Assembly: GCA_028698995.1 (NCBI GenBank)
Contig: JAQVVM010000008.1
Location: 23,384-87,383 of the forward strand
DNA: 64,000 nt
From: Bacteroidales bacterium
GTDB taxonomy: Bacteria; Bacteroidota; Bacteroidia; Bacteroidales; PXBB01
Reading direction: 5' to 3'
Shown: positions 52,157-61,909 of the stretch, in pieces
How positions within the stretch are numbered: the first letter of the stretch is position 1
Layout: each line of letters starts with the position of its first letter
The notes under the pieces: generated by a model
The model's database searches: none
What the model saw: only the letters and a program-made list of their open reading frames with translations
Told to the model about the DNA's origin: nothing
Translations under genes and position numbers: made by a program

Positions 52157-53710
52157 ATGAAAAAGCTTTATTTTTCCTTTATTTTTATTCTTTTGAGTAT
52201 TTCTTTGAGTGCTCAAATACTAACAACCCACGTGAATACTCTTGGGGGAACTTTAAATGATTACGCAAGGTGTTTATACCCTTTGAATAATAGTAGTTTT
52301 ATTTTTGCCGGCAACTCCTATTCTACTGATGGAGATTTGACTGTAAATAATGGTTCATCTGATTGTTGGTTTGTGCAATTTGATACAACTTTAAGCGTAT
52401 TAAATTCTGTTTCATTTGGAGAAAGTGGTTCTGAAACAATAAAAGATGTTCATGTCCTTAATGATACATCCTTTGTTTTTTTAATAGAGAGTAATTCAAC
52501 CACTGGTGTTTTTTCTACTAACAATGGTGGTGTTGATGTTTGGATAAGAACTCATTATTTACCGGATTGGTTATCACCGGCTATTCCATTTGGTGGTTCT
52601 TCTAACGATTTTGCGAGTAGTATTGTCCCTAAATCAAGTGGGGGCTATCTAATTTGTGGAAGTTCTACTTCAAACGATGGACATTTATCCGGAAATTTTG
52701 GGCAGACTGATTTTTGGGCACTTAATTTATCTCCTACTTATTCGGTTGTGTGGAGTAAAAATTTTGGTGGGTCAAGTTATGATGAAGCTGTTAAAATATT
52801 CCAATTAGATGATGGTAATATCCTGGTTTTTGGCAATACCAATTCAAATGATAATATGATAAGTGATTTTGGAGGTGTTAAGGATGTATGGGTGTTGAAA
52901 CTTAACTCTTTGGGCGATACACTCTGGACAAAAACTTATGGCGGGAATGGCTATGATGAAATTGTTACAGTTAAACAACTTGATAACGGTCATTTTGCTT
53001 TGATAGGAAATAGCAATAGCAGTAATGGGGATTTTTTTTACGTTAAAAATCAAGAGGAAAAATTGTCAAATAGTTTTGGCTTCTACCATGTCATTAATGC
53101 AGATGGTCAATTTGTTTTTGGCGCAAATAAAGTCATTCAAAACAACAATATTTTTTTTCAGGATATGGTTTTTACCAACCAGCAAAATGTTGAAATATTT
53201 GGACATCTAGATACTGATACAAACGAATTAATAACAAATGATGATATTTTAATTCTTAATTTCAGTAATGGTATCATTACTAAAGCAGATACTTTCGGAG
53301 GCAATAGTGCTGATGCCTTTTCCTACTTATACGCACATGGTTTATCAGAAACAGATTTTTTAGTAGTTGCTTCAACTTTTTCAAATGATTTAACAAATGA
53401 TTATATGGGGGCTAACGATGTTCTGTTAGCCATATTAAGAAAATCGAACAGTTCGGGAATTGATGAAAATAAGATGCTTGGATTCAGTATATTCCCTAAT
53501 CCTGTTTCCGACTTTCTTAATGTGTCTTTGCAACCCAATGGAAGTTCATGGAATTACGTTTTGACAGATATTACAGGAAAACCTTTAACAGCTGAACAAC
53601 AGCTTGATAATGATTGTATTGATGTGTCCTTTTTGTCAAAAGGAATGTATATTCTTGTATTGACCAATACCAAATTGGTGATGGCACAACGTTTTATTAA
53701 AGTGGAATAA
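52157..53710 (+). CDS. T9SS-exported beta-propeller-like protein
   Basis: A 517-residue secreted protein from the ATG at 52157; an in-frame ATG 21 codons earlier would add a Cys/Ile-rich stretch before the evident signal peptide (M-K-K-L-Y-F-S-F, cleavage near S-A-Q). The central part has repeats of about 55 residues with F-G-G-S-x-x-D-x-A and D-x-W-V-x-K-L-N, as in propeller proteins of Bacteroidota. The last 75 residues (I-F-P-N-P-V-S-D-F-L-N-V ... S-K-G-M-Y-I-L-V-L) are a type A T9SS sorting domain. Function unknown. Confidence 0.8.
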   Translation: MKKLYFSFIFILLSISLSAQILTTHVNTLGGTLNDYARCLYPLNNSSFIFAGNSYSTDGDLTVNNGSSDCWFVQFDTTLSVLNSVSFGESGSETIKDVHVLNDTSFVFLIESNSTTGVFSTNNGGVDVWIRTHYLPDWLSPAIPFGGSSNDFASSIVPKSSGGYLICGSSTSNDGHLSGNFGQTDFWALNLSPTYSVVWSKNFGGSSYDEAVKIFQLDDGNILVFGNTNSNDNMISDFGGVKDVWVLKLNSLGDTLWTKTYGGNGYDEIVTVKQLDNGHFALIGNSNSSNGDFFYVKNQEEKLSNSFGFYHVINADGQFVFGANKVIQNNNIFFQDMVFTNQQNVEIFGHLDTDTNELITNDDILILNFSNGIITKADTFGGNSADAFSYLYAHGLSETDFLVVASTFSNDLTNDYMGANDVLLAILRKSNSSGIDENKMLGFSIFPNPVSDFLNVSLQPNGSSWNYVLTDITGKPLTAEQQLDNDCIDVSFLSKGMYILVLTNTKLVMAQRFIKVE

Positions 53711-53715
53711 TTATT

Positions 53716-54378
53716 TTACCTGTTGAAGACATATTCTATAATATTGGCACCCATTTGAAGAGCCTTTAATCTTGTTTCAGGGCTGTCATTATGTACGTCT
53801 GCATCTTCCCAACCGTCGCTAAGATCGGATTCGTAAGAGTAATATATTACCAGGCGTCCTTCCCAGAAATAACCAAACCCCTGAGCCGGTTTCCCATCGT
53901 GTTCATGTATTTTGGGTATGCCGTTCTGGAACTTATATTTCTGATTATAAATAGGGTAATCAAAAGGCAATTCAACCATTTCAAGCTCAGGGAATATTTT
54001 CTGCATCTGTGGCCTTATGAATTCATCCATTCCATAGTTATCGTCAATGTGTAAAAAGCCACCGGCAATGAGGTAGTTTCTCAAATTCTGAGCTTCTGCA
54101 TCCGAAAAAATTACATTCCCGTGGCCGGTCATGTGGACAAAAGGATAATTAAAAATGTCTGGACTACCTACTTCCACCACATCATGAATACGGTAAATGT
54201 TTGTACCAAGATTGGTGTTGCAAAACGCTATTAAATTTGGTAGTGCGGTTGGATCGGCATACCAGTCACCGCCACCACGGTATTTAAGCAAACCGATTTT
54301 AACTGAAGCCTGAACCTGAGCGTGTGATGCTGAAATAAAAATGGTGAATATTAATAAAATAACAAATTGTTTTTTCAT
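53716..54378 (-). CDS. DUF4159 domain protein, exported
   Basis: A 220-residue protein with a signal peptide (1-20) and a single DUF4159 domain: G-L-L-K-Y-R-G-G-G-D-W-Y near the start, F-V-H-M-T-G-H-G-N-V-I-F, G-G-F-L-H-I-D-D-N-Y-G and L-V-I-Y-Y-S-Y-E-S-D-L-S-D-G-W-E. The fold is thought to be related to glutamine-amidotransferase-like domains; no enzymatic activity is established. It lies 15 bases downstream of the first C25 peptidase gene on the same strand. Confidence 0.85.
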   Translation of the reverse strand: MKKQFVILLIFTIFISASHAQVQASVKIGLLKYRGGGDWYADPTALPNLIAFCNTNLGTNIYRIHDVVEVGSPDIFNYPFVHMTGHGNVIFSDAEAQNLRNYLIAGGFLHIDDNYGMDEFIRPQMQKIFPELEMVELPFDYPIYNQKYKFQNGIPKIHEHDGKPAQGFGYFWEGRLVIYYSYESDLSDGWEDADVHNDSPETRLKALQMGANIIEYVFNR

Positions 54379-54393
54379 TAAATGGGTAAAAGA

Positions 54394-57300
54394 TTAAAAG
54401 ACAACTATTTTTTTAACAATATTGTAGGATGTACTTTTCAAATTCAGGAAATATATGCCGGAAGCAAACTCTGAAGTGTTGAAAGATTTTTGAGTAGTGA
54501 CGGATGTCGGTTCAAATTTCTCGGAATAAGCCAATGCTCCCTCTGCACTTATTATACTGATTTCAAATTGCTCAGAAACAATGTTTATTTCAATAGAAAA
54601 AATATCTTCGGCAGGATTTGGATATACAGAAAGTTCCGGAATATGAGTTAATTCTTCATCTGATGTAGAGATAATACAAGTAAATTGTGCTTTCCATCCT
54701 TCCAATTCAACATAATCATCCGAAGCAAATTTAAAAGTCAGAGCACCTGTTGGATGTGTTGATGTAATAACCGGTGGTAGGTCTTCACCACAATACGAAC
54801 CAATCAATTGCGAAGCAGTATTGGGCCCATTATAGATAAAAAGTTCATCCCAACATCCTCCTGCCCATTCATTGGCTTCGACATCAAATTCAGAAAATTG
54901 CACCCTCAGGTGGGCTTCGTTAAGTGGAACTGATGAGTTGGGGAAAAAGGTCATTGTTTTATTTTCACTGATGCTATACTCACTGTCAGGGCCATTAGAA
55001 TCATAAAAATAAGCATCACAGATATATACAGTGGTGTCCTTCATCAGGAATGTTGGTAATAACCCAATGTAAAACGTGAAATTTTTAGTAATGCTGTATG
55101 CACCTGCGCTCAGTGTATAAACAATAGTTGCTTCTGTTTCATTTGGAGTTTGTGGATCTGCAGTGATTGTGAAAAGGGCATTATCTGTAGTTCCGGCTGG
55201 AAAGCTGGCAAAGGAATGAGTGCCATTGTTGATTGTCAGATACGGACTTGCTGTTGAGATGGATGCTGTAATGTTGTTGATACCTGCATTTCCCAAATTT
55301 GATGTTGAAATGCTTACGATGGAATTTTCACCAGGGTCAATTATATTATTTGAGTTCCCGCTTGCATCGTCAAAAGCTATAGCCCCTGCTATAAAATCAG
55401 GTGCATTAGCTGAAAGGATAAATGACGAATGCCATATATTGGTATCATTGTCGCGCACAACAAGACTCATCAAATTTGAATAATTGTTGGGAATATCATC
55501 AGAAATTGTAATCTCAAAGGCATTATTTACCATTAGTTGTTGGGCAGGAATAAAATCTCCCCAAAGATTCTGATTATTGTCCACTGTTATGTAGGGGCTG
55601 TTGGTTGATAAAACTGCCCAAACACTGTCTGCATTGTTGATACCGACATTTTTTAAAGACACATTCAAAAATAATGTTTCATCAAAATCAGCAAGGTTGT
55701 TATTATTCCCTGTTGAATCATTTATGGTGTGACTGTTATAAATAACATAAGGACCTGATGGGGGAATGATATATACTTCACCAAGATAAGGAATGTGGTT
55801 GTAAGCTGTAACAGCAACTGTTATGGTATCAATTGTTGATAAAGGAGGAAAATTTAGAAGGACATTACCTCCCAAAATATGGCCTGTAGCAATAATCTGA
55901 TTGTTTATGGTAAGACAAACAAAAGCACCTTCGGTTGGGCAAAGCACCATAAGGTTATCACTTCCTAAAAATTCAACGCTGTTGTGTGTGACAGTTAATG
56001 GATCAGGGTTATCTGTTCTTACCATTAAAGAAGGGTCTCCGAAAATAGTCCAAGTATCCGTCATTTCAGTACCACCCTGTCCAAATTCATCATTCATTTT
56101 CATACAACCGTTCATTGACAAACCGCCAAATGTTCTTTTGATGTTGTTTGAAAAGCTTTCCGTAAGGAGATTGTTCATTTCAAGTTGCGCTGCCATAGGA
56201 GGGTTCCAACTTTGATTTACAGTTGACATAAGTGCAGCAACTGCTCCTGTTGGTTGATTGTTATTTGTAGCTCTTAACCAAGCTTCCGCAAAACAAGTGG
56301 CCCCCACAAAATTACCGTTTACACAAGCGACCGACCAAATAAAAGGTAATTTGTCTGTATTAACCAAACTGTTGACTTCTGTATTGCTAAATCCAGATGT
56401 CCCCCAGCCTTGATCCCAGCCATGCCCGCAATAGTTTATTAGTCCAAGACCTTCATTCACCTCATCGACTATAAGAGAAGGAGTAGGGTCACCGGCAGCA
56501 TCAAGACCTCCTTGTGAACCTTCATACATCTCGCTGATGTTTAAATAGTTATAATTTAAAAGTGTATCGCGTATTAATCGTATATGTTCATAGTCTAATA
56601 AATTGTTATAACCAGGCCCTTCCTGTGATCCAATTCCACAGGCTTTATTAAATATATTGGTTTGTGAAGTTGGAGAAAGTTCATAGTCGATGCTTCTTTG
56701 TACTTGAGTTTGAACCTCAGCAATATTTTCTGCAGAAAATCTGCCGATAAAAACTTCAGAATAAGAGTCGTTACCGCTCAAATACCCGTAAGCATTGTCA
56801 GAATGATAACTGTTTATAGTCATTGTAGAAACCTGAGCACCATCTCCAACAAGAAGTACAAAAGCAAGGTCTGATGTGTCATAAACAGCCTGAATATAAT
56901 TTTTTATGGATGTAGGGTTGTTGCCTATTGAAGCAACATCAACAATAGATGTAGGTATTCCAATGGTGTTTTTCCAGTTTACAAAGGGCATCATAGATGG
57001 TATGAACGAACCATGGCTAATAATTAACATACTGCCATGTTCTTCAATGGGTGTGTATTTTGTGTTACCTATGGCTGTATAATTAAGAAAACGATTGCTG
57101 TAAATTTGGTCAAATTCATTCACAACACCTTGCTCCGATTTTGTTCTGGTAATGATATTTTGTCCTTGAGAACCTTGTTTGGGTACTAATTTAATTTCCA
57201 GTTTATGATAAACTCTTAAAATTTTTTGAACAGGATTGTATTGAAATGGAAAAATATCGACAGCTTGTCCTCTAAAATCTCTGATAATGTAAGGCGTGTT

Positions 57301-57756
57301 TAGCGCTGTCAACTTTCCTGGAAAAAACTGGTTGTTTTCATAGACATCTCCAAACTCATAAGGCATATCATCAGGGTTAATATTTCGGTATAGATTTCCT
57401 TTTGAAGGTAATATTTCAATATTTGAATAATCAGTATATTCTGAAGCAGTAACCTGTGCTTCCATATTCATAATGTCGGGAATAATTAATGAAAATGAAT
57501 ACTTGGGAAGATCGGGGAAGCCTTTTTTAAGCATTTTTGAGCTGTTTTCAGCAGAAATCCTTAAAGCAGAACCCCTTTCTGTTATAACTGTTTCTGTGTT
57601 AAATCCCTTCAATGAGAAAGAAATAACATTGGTATTGTTTTCAAAACTTTTAAGCTCTAAAGCCTGACTGTCTGATGTTTTTACAAAGCTTATCTGTCCA
57701 CATACAATGGCATGAGAGAACATCATTACCATTGAAATAATTATTAATTTGCGCAT
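54394..57756 (-). CDS. Gingipain-type C25 peptidase with CUB domain, T9SS-exported
   Basis: A 1120-residue secreted protease. Signal peptide (1-20), gingipain-like propeptide (about 21-220), C25 catalytic domain with H445 in Y-C-G-H-G-W and C478 in S-V-A-C-V-N-G-N-F; the 33-residue spacing equals that of H211/C244 in RgpB. An Ig-like domain and repeated beta domains follow, then a CUB-like domain (about 905-1035) and a T9SS sorting domain (V-Y-P-N-P-A-E-D-I-F). The catalytic pair is intact, so an active cysteine endopeptidase is likely; specificity for Arg or Lys cannot be read. It is not obviously the sortase PorU, which lacks this C-terminal sorting domain. Confidence 0.9.
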   Translation of the reverse strand: MRKLIIISMVMMFSHAIVCGQISFVKTSDSQALELKSFENNTNVISFSLKGFNTETVITERGSALRISAENSSKMLKKGFPDLPKYSFSLIIPDIMNMEAQVTASEYTDYSNIEILPSKGNLYRNINPDDMPYEFGDVYENNQFFPGKLTALNTPYIIRDFRGQAVDIFPFQYNPVQKILRVYHKLEIKLVPKQGSQGQNIITRTKSEQGVVNEFDQIYSNRFLNYTAIGNTKYTPIEEHGSMLIISHGSFIPSMMPFVNWKNTIGIPTSIVDVASIGNNPTSIKNYIQAVYDTSDLAFVLLVGDGAQVSTMTINSYHSDNAYGYLSGNDSYSEVFIGRFSAENIAEVQTQVQRSIDYELSPTSQTNIFNKACGIGSQEGPGYNNLLDYEHIRLIRDTLLNYNYLNISEMYEGSQGGLDAAGDPTPSLIVDEVNEGLGLINYCGHGWDQGWGTSGFSNTEVNSLVNTDKLPFIWSVACVNGNFVGATCFAEAWLRATNNNQPTGAVAALMSTVNQSWNPPMAAQLEMNNLLTESFSNNIKRTFGGLSMNGCMKMNDEFGQGGTEMTDTWTIFGDPSLMVRTDNPDPLTVTHNSVEFLGSDNLMVLCPTEGAFVCLTINNQIIATGHILGGNVLLNFPPLSTIDTITVAVTAYNHIPYLGEVYIIPPSGPYVIYNSHTINDSTGNNNNLADFDETLFLNVSLKNVGINNADSVWAVLSTNSPYITVDNNQNLWGDFIPAQQLMVNNAFEITISDDIPNNYSNLMSLVVRDNDTNIWHSSFILSANAPDFIAGAIAFDDASGNSNNIIDPGENSIVSISTSNLGNAGINNITASISTASPYLTINNGTHSFASFPAGTTDNALFTITADPQTPNETEATIVYTLSAGAYSITKNFTFYIGLLPTFLMKDTTVYICDAYFYDSNGPDSEYSISENKTMTFFPNSSVPLNEAHLRVQFSEFDVEANEWAGGCWDELFIYNGPNTASQLIGSYCGEDLPPVITSTHPTGALTFKFASDDYVELEGWKAQFTCIISTSDEELTHIPELSVYPNPAEDIFSIEINIVSEQFEISIISAEGALAYSEKFEPTSVTTQKSFNTSEFASGIYFLNLKSTSYNIVKKIVVF

Positions 57757-57773
57757 AGAATTGGTTTAAAATA

Positions 57774-60700
57774 TTATTTTACAAAAAATTTAATAGTTTG
57801 AGAATCAGTATTATCTGAAAAATGAAGAACATACATTCCTGAAGATAAATTGAGTGTATTTAACTGAATTGGAGAAGTAGGTTTTTCAAAGTAGTTTGAA
57901 AAAATAATTTCCCCCAAAACGTTACAAATATTTACATGGACATTGCTCTTATTTCCTTCAAATTGAATAAATAGATTGCTATTTGAGAGAGGGTTTGGAT
58001 ATAAAACAATAGGAGGAATGTTATTGTTTAACTGATTGATTGAATTAGGATCAACTTGTATGTAAAGAGCTTTGTGTTCATATCCATTGCCATAAGTGTT
58101 TCCGGCTACTAATGTTACATAGTAAGTTCCTGCTGTGTTATAAGTTATAACCGGGTTCTGTAAATTAGAAGATGAAGGGGATCCTCCCTCAAAAATCCAA
58201 CTCCATGTATCTGGTTGAAACAAAGACAGATCATTAAATTGTATAGAATCTCCGGCAGTTATAAGTGTTTCAGAGGCCGAAAAATCAACATCCGGGGCCA
58301 TGCCCTGTAATGTGATATAGGTTTCTGTTGAGTCTTCACCACAGATATTGACAACATTTAACTTGACTGTATATTGCCCTGGTGTTATGTAGGTGTGCAT
58401 AGGGTTTGTTAATGTTGAGGTATTTCCATCTCCAAAATCCCATAAATTAGACATGGCATAAGAAGATAAATTCGTAAAGCTAACTGTATAGCCAGAGACA
58501 TTATATGAAAAATCACTTTGAGGCATATCGAGAACATAGGCTGTTACTGTTTCAAATACACTAAGGCAATCTTCTTTTTTTACCTCCCAATCATAAAAAT
58601 AGTAGTAATTACCATTCACATTATATGGTGGTAAAGATGCGCTGGACTCAGTAATGCTTAAAACTCCCGGTAATTCGTAAGGATATGTGGCACTGTTATT
58701 ATTATTTCGGTAAAGATCTACGGCACCTGCGCCGACAAGCTGATAATTACTTCCTACAGGAATGTCCATGTTAAGAGTAACCCTGCTTTCGCCATCAGGT
58801 ATAAAAATATTAAGAGAATCTAATGTATTGCCTGCTGCATCCCTTAATAAAATATCGCGTTGTCCGCCACCACTGGCATATACTTTTACAGAAATAAGTT
58901 TGAAAGGTGTATAGGTATTAAAAATTTGATAGTGCCAGTTTGATGCGTTGTTAAAGTTTCCGCCACTTCCTGAATTATCATATTTACCGGCACTTTGACT
59001 TTGTTGTTCAATAGCACCCTGAACATAAAAGGAGGTTGTAGTGTCGAGGTAAGGAATCGAGTAATTTGTACCCGAATAAATTGGAACTGTATCATTTGGC
59101 GAAGCATACCAGTTTATTATTCCATAACCGCTTGCTGTGAGTGTGAAACTTCCTGCACCACAACTTTGGGCATTAACAACATTGGGAGCAGACAACCCAA
59201 CGCTGATAGCATAGGGTAAATTATATGTAGAAGTACCGCAAATTCCTGCATCAGCTACTAGTGTAACATTATAAGTTCCTATATTCTGATAGGTGTGGCT
59301 TGGGTTTGAATCGGAAGAAGTAAACCCATCACCGAAATTCCACTGATAAGATGTCGCATTCATACTTTGATTTATAAATTCGACTGTTACCGGTGCATTG
59401 CAAAATACAGAATCTGAGGTAACAAATACAGCCTGAACTGGTAAATTCTGTGTAGTAATCGTTTTTATAAGAGTATCATTGACATTGTTTTCGTCATTAA
59501 CGTTATTTGGTGAATTGACAAAAACTCTTATTATCTGACTGCCACTAGCTAAGATAAGGCTTTGCAAAGTAATGGTATCTTGTTCAAAAGTGTTTAGGTT
59601 TCCTGTCCAATTGTGTGATATTAAGGTTCCATTATTGATTTGGTATTTAATTTCTAAACTCGTCAATGCTGTTAAGCCGAAATTGCGAATAAGCACTTTT
59701 GGACTTACACTAATTCCTAAACATGGATAGTTGTCTAAAGGTTCAATAATCTGGACAATAGAAGCATCGTTTTGAAACTGTGGAGCTGTAATAAACAACT
59801 GTCCTATAAAAGGTTGTTTGTTTTGTTTTGTTACGACTATATCTGCTGTATCCGGTAGCAAAAATGGTGTGAAATTAAGTGTTACTACACCATTGCTGTC
59901 AGCTTTGGCAGCATTCAGTAATATACCATTGTGTGAAATGGCGGCATAAGCATAAGGATCTGTGTTAATAGTAAGGGTTCCTTCGCCTGCCAGAATGGGG
60001 TTTGTATATATGGCCGTTAAAGGAAGAGGTTTGTGCAGATACGTCATCACAGATGGATCTCCCATGAGATGATATTCTTCCCAAACATAAGTTTTTCGCG
60101 AAGAATTGCTTGCTTGAACAGATAAGCAACCTGCATTTAATACCTGTCCGTTGGTAATAAACCACTCACTTTCGGGCTCTCCATGTGTATGGAATAGACG
60201 GTCATATGCACCTAAACCGGTTCCCTGATAAGTAGGGTTTGAAACTATGTTAGAAGTATAGCCGACAGCAAAATAATAGTCTTCATCCCAGTACGTGTTA
60301 TTGGATGCTCCTACATGTCCTATAGCCCCTTTATTGCTGGCTCTTAATAAAGCTTCTCCAAAACATTCCGGTTCGTTGAATTTATTGGGCAGACAACAAT
60401 TACTTACTATAAAAGAAAATTTACCTTCAGCCATACTTGGAACATTTGAATTCGTAAATGTGGGTCCACCCCAGCCATTGTAATTGCAATGAGCTGTGTA
60501 GTTTGCAAACCCAACCCCTTTATAAATGTCTGCCCTCATTTGTGCACCCGCACTTGCTGAGGCAGGGTAAAGATAGGTATAGGAATAAAGACTATTTGAA
60601 GAATTGACATAATTGTTAGTGGCATAGTTAATCTGACCGTTTGCATATACAGGAGCATAATTACTGTCATCACCTGCTACAAGTACTGCTGTGTCAAGAA

Positions 60701-61844
60701 AATTTTTATGAAACATGGTGTATTGTTCATACAAAAGAGTTTTATCTATTTGTGGTTGAAGTTCAGTCAGGTTATTTGCTGAAAACCTTCCATAATAAAT
60801 TTCAGGAAGATAGTCTCCGCCTCCGTCATACTCAGCATAATATAAATCCGTAACATGGCTTCCTGTTGTTCCTGTAAAAGTAGGTATTTGTGCAATATCT
60901 CCTACAAATAAAACATAGCTGGGGGCAGGATTACCTGATGAAGCACTGTTGTAAAGTCCTTGCAGATAGCTTTTAATACTGGTTGTTGTTGTGCCTACCA
61001 AAGGATTATTTGTATATGCCTCAACGACAGTAAACCCTTTTCTTACTTTCCAAGCTATAAATGGTTGTAATACAGATTGAAAGGCAGGGTCAGAAACTAT
61101 AACATATTTTATCGGATAAGTTGAAAGGAAATCTTTTGTAGCAGGAGGTTGATAATTAATCAGCTGATTATGTGCTTGTTCAAACAAAGGGGAATAATAC
61201 TTCTCTTTCATTTCAACAGTTTTTACAATCTCAGGATTTTTATATTTGATAACAAATTCAATATTTTTATAAACCCTTAGGATGTTTTTTGCCGGATTAT
61301 AACTAAAAGGCGAAATTGAAACCATACCAATCCTTACACCCCTCATAATGCCACAGACTTCAGTTTTAATCAGTGGGCTTTGATCAAAAAAATCTGTCTG
61401 ATAATAATTTTCATCATACATGAATGTTATATCTGAAGGTTCCGAGCTTTTTGAATAAGAAGGTTGCGAAGGCATTATTTTGTGTGTATAACCCATAGTG
61501 TTCAAATCAAAATCTTCAAACTGAGAATGATTTATCTGAACTTCTAAATCAGCTCCATAAGGGATTTCTAACATGCAGTTTTTCGTTGGTAACTGTGCTT
61601 TTCCAATACTATAAGACTTGGTAAAACCATTAGCCTCTATGTTGTAGAACAAACCTTCTGGAGTATTTTCCTGATTTAATAAAAAATTTGATAAGGAAAA
61701 CTTAAGTGCTGTTTGATAATAGTTGTTTGAAACAACATCAAGAGAATTATTCCTGACTCCTTTGGTTTTAATCTCCTGTGCAATTGTTTGATAACTGATA
61801 AGTATCAGTAGAACTGCAAATATGCTGATTTTTTGTGATTTCAT
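57774..61844 (-). CDS. C25 peptidase with PKD domains, T9SS-exported
   Basis: A 1356-residue secreted protease from the ATG at 61844 (the frame extends 15 codons upstream, but the signal peptide M-K-S-Q-K-I-S fits the later start). Propeptide, then C25 domain with H452 in Y-T-A-H-C-N-Y and the nucleophile region S-N-C-C-L-P-N-K-F; C484 aligns best with the gingipain Cys. C-terminal part: PKD domain (W-N-F-G-D-G-F-T-S-S), a beta module with D-L-Y-R-N-N-N-N-S-A-T-Y-P-Y, two more PKD domains and a T9SS sorting domain (L-Y-P-N-P-L-S-N-S-N). It lies 17 bases before the CUB-bearing peptidase gene. Confidence 0.88.
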   Translation of the reverse strand: MKSQKISIFAVLLILISYQTIAQEIKTKGVRNNSLDVVSNNYYQTALKFSLSNFLLNQENTPEGLFYNIEANGFTKSYSIGKAQLPTKNCMLEIPYGADLEVQINHSQFEDFDLNTMGYTHKIMPSQPSYSKSSEPSDITFMYDENYYQTDFFDQSPLIKTEVCGIMRGVRIGMVSISPFSYNPAKNILRVYKNIEFVIKYKNPEIVKTVEMKEKYYSPLFEQAHNQLINYQPPATKDFLSTYPIKYVIVSDPAFQSVLQPFIAWKVRKGFTVVEAYTNNPLVGTTTTSIKSYLQGLYNSASSGNPAPSYVLFVGDIAQIPTFTGTTGSHVTDLYYAEYDGGGDYLPEIYYGRFSANNLTELQPQIDKTLLYEQYTMFHKNFLDTAVLVAGDDSNYAPVYANGQINYATNNYVNSSNSLYSYTYLYPASASAGAQMRADIYKGVGFANYTAHCNYNGWGGPTFTNSNVPSMAEGKFSFIVSNCCLPNKFNEPECFGEALLRASNKGAIGHVGASNNTYWDEDYYFAVGYTSNIVSNPTYQGTGLGAYDRLFHTHGEPESEWFITNGQVLNAGCLSVQASNSSRKTYVWEEYHLMGDPSVMTYLHKPLPLTAIYTNPILAGEGTLTINTDPYAYAAISHNGILLNAAKADSNGVVTLNFTPFLLPDTADIVVTKQNKQPFIGQLFITAPQFQNDASIVQIIEPLDNYPCLGISVSPKVLIRNFGLTALTSLEIKYQINNGTLISHNWTGNLNTFEQDTITLQSLILASGSQIIRVFVNSPNNVNDENNVNDTLIKTITTQNLPVQAVFVTSDSVFCNAPVTVEFINQSMNATSYQWNFGDGFTSSDSNPSHTYQNIGTYNVTLVADAGICGTSTYNLPYAISVGLSAPNVVNAQSCGAGSFTLTASGYGIINWYASPNDTVPIYSGTNYSIPYLDTTTSFYVQGAIEQQSQSAGKYDNSGSGGNFNNASNWHYQIFNTYTPFKLISVKVYASGGGQRDILLRDAAGNTLDSLNIFIPDGESRVTLNMDIPVGSNYQLVGAGAVDLYRNNNNSATYPYELPGVLSITESSASLPPYNVNGNYYYFYDWEVKKEDCLSVFETVTAYVLDMPQSDFSYNVSGYTVSFTNLSSYAMSNLWDFGDGNTSTLTNPMHTYITPGQYTVKLNVVNICGEDSTETYITLQGMAPDVDFSASETLITAGDSIQFNDLSLFQPDTWSWIFEGGSPSSSNLQNPVITYNTAGTYYVTLVAGNTYGNGYEHKALYIQVDPNSINQLNNNIPPIVLYPNPLSNSNLFIQFEGNKSNVHVNICNVLGEIIFSNYFEKPTSPIQLNTLNLSSGMYVLHFSDNTDSQTIKFFVK

Positions 61845-61868
61845 AAAGGTATTTATTAGTATAAAAAA

Positions 61869-61898
61869 GAAAAACCATTGTATTTTCAATGGTTTTTC
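61869..61898. terminator. Bidirectional-looking terminator between two large T9SS genes
   Basis: A perfect 12-bp inverted repeat (GAAAAACCATTG / CAATGGTTTTTC, 6-base loop) between the stop of the partial gene at 61910 and the start of the C25 gene. The stem ends in T-rich arms on both strands. It would end transcription from the upstream gene and so separate the two units. Confidence 0.75.
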
Positions 61899-61909
61899 TC
61901 AAAGAATTA

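Noticed and set aside
54394-61844. C25 peptidases considered as the T9SS sortase PorU
   Set aside because: Both have C-terminal T9SS sorting domains and extra CUB/PKD domains, which mark cargo proteases. PorU lacks a cleaved sorting domain and is usually next to porV.
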